Shown here: piece after piece, positions 1-7,658 of the stretch
Layout of the letters: each line of letters opens with the position of its first letter
Position numbering within the stretch: the first letter of the stretch is position 1
From: a virus
IMG/VR virus record: IMGVR_UViG_3300028571_000063
Location: 1-34,147 of that record
Strand: one strand, 5' to 3'
Length of the DNA: 34,147 bases
Made by a program: the position numbers and the translations under genes
Notes under the pieces: model-generated
Told to the model about the DNA's origin: nothing
Seen by the model: the letters and a program-made list of their open reading frames with translations, nothing else
Databases searched by the model: none

Positions 1-1
1 A

Positions 2-829
2 CCATCAACAGCACATAGGTTCCCAGCTAATCTTATTATTGATGAAACTGCTGCTGAATTATTGGACGAACAAAGTGGTATAGTAAAATCAACAAAATTT
101 CCTGAAACATATGAAGGTGGTTTTGGTGCTGGTGAAAATACTTATGGTGCTGGTAAAGTAAATAATACAAGAGGTTATAATGATACTGGTGGAGCAAGTA
201 GATTTTTCTATATCCCAAAGGTAAGTAAGAAAGAACGAAACTTGGGGTTAGATAATTTTGATGTTGATGGTAGGTTCCCTGCCAATTTTATTATTGATGA
301 AACTGCTGCTGAATTATTGGACGAACAAAGTGGTATAGTAAAATCAACAAAATTTCCTGAAACATATGAAGGTGGTTTTGATGCTGGTGAAAATACTTAT
401 GGTGTTGGTAAAGTAATTAATACTGATGGAGCAAGTAGATTTTTCAATACAAGAGGTTATAATGATACTGGTGGAGCATCAAGATTTTTCTACATTCCAA
501 AGGTTAGTAAGAAAGAACGAAACTTGGGGTTAGATAATTTTGATGATGTTGAAGATAAAGGTAGTAGTGAATTGATAAATACTCGTATAACCAAAAACAA
601 CCACCCCACAGTTAAACCAATCAATCTATTAACATATCTTGTTAGGTTAATAACACCACCAAATGGAATAGTTATGGACTGTTATATGGGTTCGGGTTCA
701 ACAGGGATTGCAGCAAGATTAGAGGGGTTCCAGTTTATAGGAATGGAAATGGACGAGGACTATTATAAAATTGCTGAGACAAGAATAAATAACTATGAGT
801 TATATAAAGATTTAATTAAAAAGAAATAA
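2..829 (+). CDS. DNA methyltransferase, C-terminal part (5' end outside window)
   Basis: The frame is open from base 2 to the TAA at 827-829 with no credible internal start, so the gene begins upstream. The last third carries HPTVKP, then MDCYMGSGSTG (the AdoMet-binding motif I of beta-class amino-methyltransferases), and ends GMEMDEDYYKIAETRI, a standard tail of these enzymes. The DPPY catalytic motif must lie upstream, as expected for the beta order IV-TRD-I. The product should transfer a methyl group to adenine N6 or cytosine N4 in DNA, probably to protect phage DNA from host restriction. The middle part (RFPANF, GASRFFY) is duplicated in tandem. Family identity is secure; target specificity is unknown. 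The present stop follows KKK directly. The copy of its 3' end at 1625-1723 reads four residues further (WKKD), so the stop was probably created by the adjacent insertion. Confidence 0.85.
   Translation, partial: PSTAHRFPANLIIDETAAELLDEQSGIVKSTKFPETYEGGFGAGENTYGAGKVNNTRGYNDTGGASRFFYIPKVSKKERNLGLDNFDVDGRFPANFIIDETAAELLDEQSGIVKSTKFPETYEGGFDAGENTYGVGKVINTDGASRFFNTRGYNDTGGASRFFYIPKVSKKERNLGLDNFDDVEDKGSSELINTRITKNNHPTVKPINLLTYLVRLITPPNGIVMDCYMGSGSTGIAARLEGFQFIGMEMDEDYYKIAETRINNYELYKDLIKKK
17..544 (+). repeat. In-frame tandem duplication inside the methyltransferase
   Basis: Unit 1 spans 17-271 (255 bp, 85 codons). Unit 2 begins at 272 and runs to about 544. The units are nearly identical; unit 2 carries an extra 27 bp (near 421-447) encoding a second GASRFF-like stretch. 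All length changes are multiples of three. The duplicated protein segment runs from RFPAN through GASRFFYIPKVSKKERN to GLDNFD, just before the HPTVKP/motif I region. This is where beta-class enzymes carry their target-recognition region. Confidence 0.9.
743..827 (+). repeat. 85-bp direct repeat, left copy
   Basis: Bases 743-827 are identical to 1625-1709 (offset 882). The left copy is the 3' end of the first methyltransferase; the right copy lies just before the zinc-ribbon gene. The repeats bracket the second methyltransferase. Confidence 0.95.
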
Positions 830-1609
830 ATGTTCAATAAACCACTTCCGCCCCACTATTGCAAAACCCTTGTTAGCGGTAGTGCTTTGATTAATGCGGA
901 TTGTTTCGATATTTTCCCTTACATAAAAGATAAGTCAGTTAATCTTATTTTGGCTGATTTACCTTATGGCACAACTGCTTGTAAATGGGATAGTATTTTG
1001 CCTTTTGATAAACTTTGGGAACAATACGAAAGGATAATTACAGATGATGGTGCAATAGTTTTAACCGCTTCACAACCTTTTACAAGTGCATTAATAATGA
1101 GTAACCCTAAACTATTTAAGTATGAATGGATTTGGGAAAAATCAAAAGCGAGTAACTTTTTACAAACAAGTTATATGCCTTTAAAAGCACACGAAAACAT
1201 AGTTATATTTGGTAAAGGTAAAACTAAATACAACGCCCAAAAAGTACAAGGAAAACCTTTTAATAAAGGGAATAGAAAACACGATAACGGAATAGTTACC
1301 GAAGTTTATAATAAAATACCAAATGCAGGAATTGAAATTGTGAATGAAGATGGTTTAAGAAATCCAAGAACTGTGCAATACTTTACAACTGCTGAAAGCG
1401 AGGGAAAATACCACCCAACACAAAAGCCAAAAAAATTGATGAAATATTTTATTTCCACTTACACAGATGAAAACGATGTTGTATTGGATAATACAATGGG
1501 TTCAGGAACTACTTGTTTAGCATCAAAAGAACTTAATCGTTTTTTTGTCGGAATAGAAAAAGAGAAGCAATATTATGAAATTGCAGTCAGTCGGGTATGC
1601 GGTTCGTAG
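830..1609 (+). CDS. Inserted beta-class DNA methyltransferase
   Basis: A complete 259-residue enzyme. DLPYG at about residues 43-47 is a DPPY-type catalytic motif, HPTQKP lies near 195-200, and NTMGSGTT (about 221-228) is the AdoMet motif I. The order IV-TRD-I is beta class, so it should make N6-methyladenine or N4-methylcytosine. The ATG at 830 touches the preceding stop, but family members usually start close to the sequence LINADCFDIFP, here at residue 20. The first 19 residues may therefore be read from the insertion flank, and a TTG at 887 is an alternative start. It is the only gene in the window that ends in TAG, it looks less AT-rich than its neighbours, and the second copy of this region lacks it. 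It sits between 85-bp direct repeats and imperfect inverted repeats, so recent acquisition as a unit is likely. It might work as a solitary anti-restriction enzyme. Confidence 0.85.
   Translation: MFNKPLPPHYCKTLVSGSALINADCFDIFPYIKDKSVNLILADLPYGTTACKWDSILPFDKLWEQYERIITDDGAIVLTASQPFTSALIMSNPKLFKYEWIWEKSKASNFLQTSYMPLKAHENIVIFGKGKTKYNAQKVQGKPFNKGNRKHDNGIVTEVYNKIPNAGIEIVNEDGLRNPRTVQYFTTAESEGKYHPTQKPKKLMKYFISTYTDENDVVLDNTMGSGTTCLASKELNRFFVGIEKEKQYYEIAVSRVCGS
872..885 (+). repeat. Left inverted repeat of methyltransferase cassette
   Basis: GTTAGCGGTAGTGC here matches the reverse complement of GCATTACCGCTAAC at 1609-1622 in 13 of 14 positions. The two arms frame the conserved body of the second methyltransferase: the left arm lies within its first 19 codons and the right arm begins at its stop codon. 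They resemble the ends of a mobile unit or the paired core sites of a gene cassette, although they do not fit the integron core GTTRRRY. Confidence 0.6.
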
Positions 1610-1622
1610 CATTACCGCTAAC
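1609..1622 (+). repeat. Right inverted repeat of methyltransferase cassette
   Basis: GCATTACCGCTAAC, the partner of 872-885, begins at the last base of the TAG stop. Three bases after it, the second 85-bp direct repeat starts at 1625. Confidence 0.6.
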
Positions 1623-1624
1623 GG

Positions 1625-1723
1625 ATGGAAATGGACGAGGACTATTATAAAATTGCTGAGACAAGAATAAATAACTATGAGTTATATAAAGATTTAATTA
1701 AAAAGAAATGGAAGAAGGATTAA
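1625..1723 (+). pseudogene. Duplicated 3' remnant of first methyltransferase
   Basis: Bases 1625-1709 repeat the 3' end of the first methyltransferase exactly. The frame continues through WKKD to a TAA at 1721-1723, overlapping the start of the next gene (ATG 1708) by 16 bases. This looks like the original end of the first methyltransferase, left behind when the second one entered. It could still be translated as a 32-residue peptide, but I see no reason to expect a function. Confidence 0.7.
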
Positions 1724-2019
1724 AAAACGAAATAATTAGATTAATTAATCTAAAAAAAACAAATAAATATGATGTTCAGAGTATGAGTAATATTATTAGA
1801 GAACATATAGATAAAAAAATGTCTATTTGTTCCCACTGTGCTGCTCAAATTAGATTTGCACAAAAACAATTATTAAATTGGTATAATAGACAAGAAACAA
1901 CAGAAGAAAAAATAACAATATCAGAACCACCACAAAAAGTGGGGTGTCAATCCTGTAAACAGAAAACAACACAAAGTAAAAAAGGTGTTGTGATAAATAC
2001 ACAAAGAACAAAGAAATGA
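1708..2019 (+). CDS. Small zinc-ribbon-like protein upstream of terminase (copy 1)
   Basis: A 103-residue protein. The N-terminal 60 residues are probably helical; CSHC (41-44) and CQSC (80-83) form two CxxC pairs that could bind one zinc ion. The tail is basic (KKGVVINTQRTKK). A close homologue lies at 29647-29958 in the same place before the small terminase, so it belongs to the packaging module. Its stop overlaps the next start (ATGATG), suggesting coupled translation. I do not recognise a named family. A role in packaging or late regulation is a guess from position only. Confidence 0.75.
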   Translation: MEEGLKNEIIRLINLKKTNKYDVQSMSNIIREHIDKKMSICSHCAAQIRFAQKQLLNWYNRQETTEEKITISEPPQKVGCQSCKQKTTQSKKGVVINTQRTKK

Positions 2020-2411
2020 TGGCAAAAAACAAAGGTGGAAGACCCCTAATATGGACTGAAGAAAAAGTTATGAAATTGGGGAATGATTTATTTAACTGGA
2101 TGTTAGAAAGTCAAGACAATATATGGATGGAAACATTTTTATATGAAAATGGTGATATATACCCACAGTTTATTAGTGAAATGTGTATTAAATATCCCAA
2201 GTTTACCGAATTAATAAAAAAGGTAAAAAAAATACAGGAGGGTAAAATAGTAAATGGTGCTTTAAAACACAACCTAAACCCAACGATGTCCATATTTTTA
2301 TTAAAAAATCATCACGGATATAGAGACAAACAAGAACAAGACATCAACCACAAGGGGGAGAATATTGTTATTAATGTTATTAAACCAAATAAAAATAATA
2401 ATGGAGATTAA
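2016..2411 (+). CDS. Terminase small subunit, type A
   Basis: A 131-residue protein immediately before the large terminase and overlapping it by 11 bases. It starts MMAKNKGGRPLIWTEEK, typical of small terminases, and contains NPTMSIFLLKNHHGYRDK, close to a motif common in them. Small terminases recognise the packaging site and pass DNA to the large subunit. Its counterpart at 29958-30371 has a different body, but both share a C-terminal tail (here NIVINVIKPNKNNNGD). Family assignment rests on motif and position. Confidence 0.75.
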   Translation: MMAKNKGGRPLIWTEEKVMKLGNDLFNWMLESQDNIWMETFLYENGDIYPQFISEMCIKYPKFTELIKKVKKIQEGKIVNGALKHNLNPTMSIFLLKNHHGYRDKQEQDINHKGENIVINVIKPNKNNNGD

Positions 2412-3711
2412 TTTTTCCCCATCGTTAAAACAAGATTTAATTTTTGACTATTTTAATGATGAAATAACAACAGAGGTATTATATGGAGGTGCCGCTGCTG
2501 GTGGTAAATCATATGGTATGTGTGCTTTTATGATACTTAAATGTCTAGAATACCCCAAGATAAGAATTGGTTTAGCCAGAAATGAGCTAACCACCTTAAA
2601 AAAAACAACTGTAGTTTCTTTATTTGAGGTAATAAATAACTGGGGGTTAAAGACAGAAGAACATTACAAGTATAATTCAACCACAGGTGAAATTACATTT
2701 ACAAATGGTTCAAAGATAGTTTTATTGGAATTAAGATATTTACCATCAGACCCCAATTATACAAGGTTGGGGGGACAATTATTAACGATGGGTTGTATTG
2801 ATGAGGCTGGTGAGGTAGATGAAAAAGGAAAACAGATATTACAATCACGACTTGGTAGATGGTTAAATGGTGAATTATCAATCAAACCCTTCTTACTAAT
2901 GACTTGTAATCCATCTAAAAACTTCTTGTATAGGGATTATTATATACCAAGTCAAGATAATACATTACCCGAACATAAAAAGTTTATTACAGCTCTTGTT
3001 TTAGACAACCCGTTCATTACAGACGTATATGTTGAGAACCTACAAAAGGCATTATCAAATACAGATAAGGAAAGATTGATAAATGGGAATTGGAATTACG
3101 AAACCTCACCTGATGCATTGATGGATTATGAAACCATATTAAATATCTTCATTAACAAAAAACCTCAAGTTGAAAAAAGTAAAAAATATATCAGCTCCGA
3201 TGTTGCGTTCACAAGTGATAATGCCGTGATTATGGTGTGGGAAGATTTAACTATAGTAGAAATAATAGTTAATCCAGAAGAAAAGATTGAAGACGTAATT
3301 AGGGATAAAGCAAAAGAATATAAAATACCCCCATATAATATTACTTGGGATAGTGATGGGGTTGGTAAATATTTAGAAGGATATTTAAGGGGTGGAAAAC
3401 CAATAGTAAATAATGCAAGAGCACTCGGAGGGGAAAATTACCAAAATCTTAAAACACAATTATACTTCAAATTAAGTGAAGTGATTAACAAAGGTGATTT
3501 AAAAGTGGTGAAAACAAAATATGATGATAAAATTATTGAGGAATTACAAGAAGTAAAACATAAACCAACAGATAAAGTAAGTAAAATACAGATGGTAGAT
3601 AAAGGTGAGGTTAAAAGGATGTTAGGGCGTTCTCCCGATTTTTCAGATGCAATGGCTTATAGAATGATTTTTGAGATTAAGAAAGCACCAGTTAAAACTT
3701 TCCGTATTTAA
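2401..3711 (+). CDS. terL: Terminase large subunit (copy 1)
   Basis: The packaging motor ATPase and nuclease, 436 residues from ATG 2401. I chose this start because MEINFSPSLKQDLIF is matched by MEINFTPSLKQDLIF in the second copy. Walker A is GGAAAGGKS (29-37), Walker B is CIDEAGE (132-138), and the coupling motif is TCNP (168-171). The C-terminal RNase H-like nuclease shows candidate metal-binding aspartates D267 (ISSDVAF), D317/D319 (WDSDG) and D416 (FSDAMAY). All domains appear intact. The start lies inside the end of the small terminase gene in another frame, so translation is probably coupled. The homologue at 30361-31674 is similar along its whole length, by eye about four-fifths identical in protein. 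Confidence 0.95.
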   Translation: MEINFSPSLKQDLIFDYFNDEITTEVLYGGAAAGGKSYGMCAFMILKCLEYPKIRIGLARNELTTLKKTTVVSLFEVINNWGLKTEEHYKYNSTTGEITFTNGSKIVLLELRYLPSDPNYTRLGGQLLTMGCIDEAGEVDEKGKQILQSRLGRWLNGELSIKPFLLMTCNPSKNFLYRDYYIPSQDNTLPEHKKFITALVLDNPFITDVYVENLQKALSNTDKERLINGNWNYETSPDALMDYETILNIFINKKPQVEKSKKYISSDVAFTSDNAVIMVWEDLTIVEIIVNPEEKIEDVIRDKAKEYKIPPYNITWDSDGVGKYLEGYLRGGKPIVNNARALGGENYQNLKTQLYFKLSEVINKGDLKVVKTKYDDKIIEELQEVKHKPTDKVSKIQMVDKGEVKRMLGRSPDFSDAMAYRMIFEIKKAPVKTFRI

Positions 3712-3729
3712 TGTACAAAACACAACAAT

Positions 3730-3746
3730 AAAAAATATATTTATTA
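3730..3746 (+). promoter_or_regulatory. AT-rich leader motif (late promoter candidate)
   Basis: AAAAAATATATTTATTA lies 20 bases before the next start codon. Near-identical strings precede genes at 10710, 17272, 18706 and 31722. TATATTTA resembles the Bacteroidota -7 element, but I see no TTTG at the usual upstream distance. It is followed by AAAAAAAGGATAAT, a probable ribosome-binding region. Confidence 0.45.
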
Positions 3747-3765
3747 AAAACAAAAAAAGGATAAT

Positions 3766-4356
3766 ATGATAAATTTAAAATTAGAAATTGATGATGAGGT
3801 AAAGGAATTTAATTTACCCCAATCGTGGGATGAAGTTACTATTGGTGATTTTGTTAAATTATTCTCTTTTGAAAGAGAGGGGTTAAATTCAGTAGAGTTA
3901 TCTGTAAAAATAATAAATGTATTGACAGATATTGATGAAAATTTAATTATGATGATGGATGTAAAGGATTTTGAAAAATTGGCTGAAGTATTTGCGTTTA
4001 CAAGTAAAGAATTAAAACCCACCAATGTTGAGAGTGTTGAGTTGGAAGGTGAAACATATTATTTAAAAAATGATTTTTCTAAACTAACAATGGGGGAGGT
4101 TATTAGTATTGAGACGATTTTACAATCAGCAGATGGTAATTTATTTAAAGTGATGGATAAGTTACTATGTATATTTTTGAGAAAGAAAAAAGAAAACGGA
4201 AAGTTAGAAGCCTTCAAAGGTGAATTTATGGATAGGGTTAATTTATTTAGAAATGCCCCAATTTCAAAAGTATATAACATATTCAGTTTTTTTTTAACTG
4301 GCGGGACTACATTAGAGGACAATACGAAGGACTATTTGGAAAGCCTGCCAAAATAA
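3766..4356 (+). CDS. Tail assembly chaperone-like protein, short form (copy 1)
   Basis: A 196-residue, acidic, mostly helical protein (N-terminus MINLKLEIDDEVKEFNLP). I call it gpG-like because its 3' end carries a slippery site in register and the -1 frame continues into a 90-codon extension. That is the hallmark of tail assembly chaperone pairs, which coat the tape measure protein during tail building. The homologue at 31722-32312 has the same length and the same site. Its position straight after the large terminase, over 10 kb before the tape measure gene, is unusual for this role, so another frameshifted structural protein remains possible. Confidence 0.6.
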   Translation: MINLKLEIDDEVKEFNLPQSWDEVTIGDFVKLFSFEREGLNSVELSVKIINVLTDIDENLIMMMDVKDFEKLAEVFAFTSKELKPTNVESVELEGETYYLKNDFSKLTMGEVISIETILQSADGNLFKVMDKLLCIFLRKKKENGKLEAFKGEFMDRVNLFRNAPISKVYNIFSFFLTGGTTLEDNTKDYLESLPK

Positions 4357-4568
4357 AAAAAGAGAAAAAAAGTAAATTTGATACTTTAAATAAAAAGACG
4401 GATGTTGATGATAGATTTAAATGGTTGGAGATGGTTTATTTATTATTAACCAAATTAAATACAACTGATGAAATGATATACAAGAAGAACTATATTGGAT
4501 GTTTGAATTGGTTGTCTTATTTCTATCAAAAAAATAAAGTAGAACAAAGTAAAAACGGCAATATATGA
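3766..4568 (+). CDS. Tail chaperone-like long form by -1 frameshift (copy 1)
   Basis: Tandem slippage on T TTT TTA (4290-4296) moves ribosomes into the -1 frame from 4296, giving NWRDYIRGQYEGLFGKPAKI and continuing 90 codons to TGA at 4566-4568. The fusion would be about 267 residues. The extension has no start codon of its own near its beginning, yet codes for a coherent protein (FKWLEMVYLLLTKLN, NYIGCLNWLSYFYQ) that is conserved in the second copy. Its stop overlaps the next start as ATGA, which supports real translation of this frame. It is equivalent in layout to lambda gpGT. Confidence 0.75.
4290..4296 (+). promoter_or_regulatory. Slippery heptamer T TTT TTA for -1 frameshift
   Basis: Nine T bases (4287-4295) followed by A place T TTT TTA exactly in the zero frame (codons TTT 4291-4293, TTA 4294-4296). 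This is a known efficient slippery heptamer (the HIV-1 type). The sequence around it is unchanged in the second copy at 32246-32252. Confidence 0.8.
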
Positions 4569-6469
4569 GTGTAAATATAATTTCATTAAATCAAATGGTG
4601 GATTTGTTCAGTGGGTTCGCTGACAGACATTTTTTTTTAAATGATTTTGGTTTTGGACCAACAAGTGAAATAGGGACCTCAAGACAAATGGACTTCCCCT
4701 ATATGTGGGTATCATTAAATGAAAATAGTTTAATCAACCCCCAAAATAGAACGGCAATACCAGAGTTGTCTTTTTCTGTTTTATTTATGGATAAGACAAA
4801 TATTCAGTCAAATTATTTGGAAATAAATGGAGATAATAGCGACAACATCCAGGAGATATTGAGTGATATGTTACAAGTCCTACAAGATTTTATAACAGAG
4901 GTTCAGGTAGATTGGGGGAATTATGGTATTATATTTCAAGATGTAATTAATTGTTTCCCTGCAACAGATGAAACACAAGATAAAGTTAATGGATGGGTGG
5001 GACAATTTAGTTTTAAATTAAAACATTCAAATTGTATTTTACCAACCGGCGATATTACACAGACAAACTTATCCCCAATTAACCCTATGACGAGGTATTT
5101 GACTTGTGATACAGTAACCGCTTGCACCACATTACAACAATACATAACTCAACAAATATCAAATTTTACAGGAAACACAGGAACAAGTATTACAGGTTTC
5201 ACATATCAAGATAATACCTTCACAATTACTGATGATAATGGTGGGGTATTTAGTGCCACTATTAATACTATGACTGGACTTACTGTAAATGGTGATATAT
5301 CAGGAACAACTTTTTATGGGGATGGTTCAAATCTTACAGGTATTGTATTTAATGATATCTTCGTAACAGGGGGGACATATGATAACTCAACTGGAACAGC
5401 AACATTCACCAATAATAGTGGGGGGACATTTAACGTAAGTGGTTTTTATACTGGTTCAACTGATAATAACCAATTCGTAACGGGATATACCTATTTAAAT
5501 AATACATTCACTATTGCTGATAATAGTGGTAACACATTCAACGCCACCATCAACACGATGACTGGTTTAACCATCAACGGGAACTTGGATGTAACCACAA
5601 TAGATGATGTTGATTATATTGATTTTAATACATCTGCGGCACAAGCAGGGGATATTGGTAGATTGATATGGAATGATACAGATGGAACATTAAATTTAGG
5701 TTTAAAAGGTGGTAATGTGACATTACAAATAGGACAAGAAGAAGTTGTAAGAGTAGTTAATAAAACTGGTTCAAATTTACTTGAAAGTCAATATAAGGTT
5801 GTTAGAATAAGAACACAAGCAGAAGGTGGGGCACAAGGACAAAGGTTAGCAGTTTTATTAGCACAAGCAGATACTAAACACAACCATTCTGGTATATTGG
5901 GTGTTGTTACTGAAAATATTAACAACAATCAAGAAGGTTTTATTACATCATTTGGTAATGTTAATAACATAAATGCAACAGGTTCACTTCAAGGTGAAAC
6001 TTGGTTAGATGGTGATGACTTATGGTTATCAGATACAGTTGCTGGTGGTTTAACCAATATAGAACCAACAACCCACCCAGTAAGAATTGGTTATGTATTG
6101 TATTCACACGCAGTAAATGGTAAAATATTTGTATCGTTAGATAATGGTGTTGATGAATTAGGTGAATTACACGATGTAACAATTACATCACCAATTGGGG
6201 GTGACACATTACAATATAATTCAACATTATCTGTTTGGGAAAACTCAAATCCATTTTGGACAATCGATTTAATGGATAATTCATCGGTTGAATTTTATGC
6301 TGTTGATGATGTTAAAATAAATACAATAACAAATATTGTTGGTTCCCCAACTATAACTATTGCTGATGATGGAGCACCCTATACATTAACAAATACTATT
6401 TTATCTGGAAGTAAAATAACTGTAACATCTGACATACAAAGTGTTATAAAATTAAATATTGAATACTAA
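4565..6469 (+). CDS. Tail fibre / adhesin with repeated beta modules (copy 1)
   Basis: A 634-residue protein. Residues 1 to about 190 form a distinct N-terminal domain, probably the virion anchor (GFGPTSEIGTSRQM; DWGNYGIIFQD). Next come Gly/Thr/Asn-rich repeats of the form TGxTYxxNTFTIxDNxG...INTMTGLTxNG, typical of trimeric beta-structured fibres. A conserved domain from about residue 378 (LGLKGGNVTLQIGQEEVVRV to about 545, IDELGELHDV-like) is of a type seen in many phage fibre proteins. The start overlaps the stop of the frameshifted frame (ATGA). Likely a host-binding or baseplate fibre. A longer variant lies at 32521. Confidence 0.75.
   Translation: MSVNIISLNQMVDLFSGFADRHFFLNDFGFGPTSEIGTSRQMDFPYMWVSLNENSLINPQNRTAIPELSFSVLFMDKTNIQSNYLEINGDNSDNIQEILSDMLQVLQDFITEVQVDWGNYGIIFQDVINCFPATDETQDKVNGWVGQFSFKLKHSNCILPTGDITQTNLSPINPMTRYLTCDTVTACTTLQQYITQQISNFTGNTGTSITGFTYQDNTFTITDDNGGVFSATINTMTGLTVNGDISGTTFYGDGSNLTGIVFNDIFVTGGTYDNSTGTATFTNNSGGTFNVSGFYTGSTDNNQFVTGYTYLNNTFTIADNSGNTFNATINTMTGLTINGNLDVTTIDDVDYIDFNTSAAQAGDIGRLIWNDTDGTLNLGLKGGNVTLQIGQEEVVRVVNKTGSNLLESQYKVVRIRTQAEGGAQGQRLAVLLAQADTKHNHSGILGVVTENINNNQEGFITSFGNVNNINATGSLQGETWLDGDDLWLSDTVAGGLTNIEPTTHPVRIGYVLYSHAVNGKIFVSLDNGVDELGELHDVTITSPIGGDTLQYNSTLSVWENSNPFWTIDLMDNSSVEFYAVDDVKINTITNIVGSPTITIADDGAPYTLTNTILSGSKITVTSDIQSVIKLNIEY
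5748..5870 (+). repeat. 123-bp stretch identical to the right end of the window
   Basis: Bases 5748-5870 equal 34025-34147, the last 123 bases. The first upstream mismatch is 5747 versus 34024. It lies in the conserved fibre domain (KTGSNLLESQYKVVRIRTQA). Confidence 0.95.
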
Positions 6470-7641
6470 TGGAAGAAAGATATATTAAGGCAATAGACCC
6501 AAATAAATGGATAAGACCAGCAGGTTGGTTACAAATGCCAACTATAACATCTGCTGATAATAAAATTGCTATATTACACGCAGTATATAATAATAAAGAA
6601 AATACATTCGCATTAAGTCACGCATTATCAACAACTACTTGGAATATAGATTGGGGTGATGGAACTAATAATAATTACACAACAAACGTTACTCAACAAA
6701 AATCATATGTTTACTCCGCAACGACATCACCAATATTAGTTGATGAATGGGGTGAAAACTATAAACAAGTTTTAATTGTTATAACATATATTTCTGGAGT
6801 TCTAACAAATAATTGGAATTTTAGTCCAACTACGGCTGTTCGTCCAGGAACACCTCAACTTTTAGAAATTGTATTTAGTTGGAACTCGTTATTTCTATCA
6901 AATAGATATATGCCACTACTAAAATCAATTAATATTGTAAAAGGTATTAGTAATGGTAGTGCAATAAATTATTTTTCTTTTTTTCCAGCATTAGATAATT
7001 TAAATTTAGATAATATTGTAACAAATACCAACACTACCTCGCAAACTTTTCTATCAAATTCAGGTAATATTAGTTTAGGTAATTTAAATTGGAATACAAC
7101 AGGTATTATTACATCATTTTTTAGTGGTTCTAATATTAGAAAAATAGGGGATTTAAATTGTCCAACAACAATATCAATGGGTTCAATGTTTTTGAATTGT
7201 TCTAACTTAACAGAAATAGGGGATATAAATTGTCCTTTATCTACTAATTTAAGTGTAGCATTTCAGAATTGTAAAGAACTAATTTCAATTGGTGATATAA
7301 CTTTAAGTCCTGGATTAACAACAATATCCGCGACATTTCAAGGTTGTTATAAACTAAGAAGAATTGTTTTTTTAAGTGATTTAAGTTCATTAACTACTAT
7401 CACTTCTACTTTTACAAATTGTCAATCTTTAGAATATGTTAGATTACCAAATATTATTATATCCATTACAACTTTAACAGATAAAAATCTTGAACGTCCA
7501 GCAATAATAGATTTATTTAATGATTTAGGAACACCTGGAACAACAAGAACAATTGCTTTAACTGGTAATCCAGGAGTTCCTAATTTAACTGCTGCTGATT
7601 TATTAATTGCAACATCAAAAAATTGGACGGTTACCTTATAA
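6469..7641 (+). CDS. Surface protein with PKD-like patch and BspA-type leucine-rich repeats
   Basis: A 390-residue protein whose ATG overlaps the previous stop by one base. About residue 60 reads WNIDWGDGT followed by a short aromatic strand (YVYSA), as in PKD-like beta sandwiches. From about 227 to 330 come repeats such as MFLNCSNLTEIGDIN, AFQNCKELISIGDIT, TFQGCYKLRRIVF and TFTNCQSLEYVRLPN, the pattern of BspA-type (LRR_5) leucine-rich repeats. Such repeats mediate protein or surface binding in Bacteroidota adhesins. Sitting behind the fibre gene, it is probably a receptor-binding tail protein. No copy of this gene lies within the second module, which ends earlier. Confidence 0.7.
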   Translation: MEERYIKAIDPNKWIRPAGWLQMPTITSADNKIAILHAVYNNKENTFALSHALSTTTWNIDWGDGTNNNYTTNVTQQKSYVYSATTSPILVDEWGENYKQVLIVITYISGVLTNNWNFSPTTAVRPGTPQLLEIVFSWNSLFLSNRYMPLLKSINIVKGISNGSAINYFSFFPALDNLNLDNIVTNTNTTSQTFLSNSGNISLGNLNWNTTGIITSFFSGSNIRKIGDLNCPTTISMGSMFLNCSNLTEIGDINCPLSTNLSVAFQNCKELISIGDITLSPGLTTISATFQGCYKLRRIVFLSDLSSLTTITSTFTNCQSLEYVRLPNIIISITTLTDKNLERPAIIDLFNDLGTPGTTRTIALTGNPGVPNLTAADLLIATSKNWTVTL

Positions 7642-7658
7642 ATATAAAATAAAAAAAT

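Noticed and set aside
872-1622. Classical integron cassette with an attC site.
   Set aside because: The cores read GTTAGCG rather than GTTRRRY, no full attC palindrome follows the gene, and no integrase is present.
4287-4295. The nine-T run could be a sequencing error that splits one gene in two.
   Set aside because: The run, its register and both frames are the same in the diverged copy at 32243-32251. A shared homopolymer error is unlikely, and a frameshift pair explains the ATGA overlap.
5160-5600. Repeats in the fibre gene as a CRISPR array.
   Set aside because: The repeats are diverged, in frame and encode beta-strand modules; spacing and identity do not fit CRISPR.
6469-7641. Diversity-generating retroelement target in the LRR adhesin.
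   Set aside because: No reverse transcriptase and no template repeat are seen anywhere in the window.
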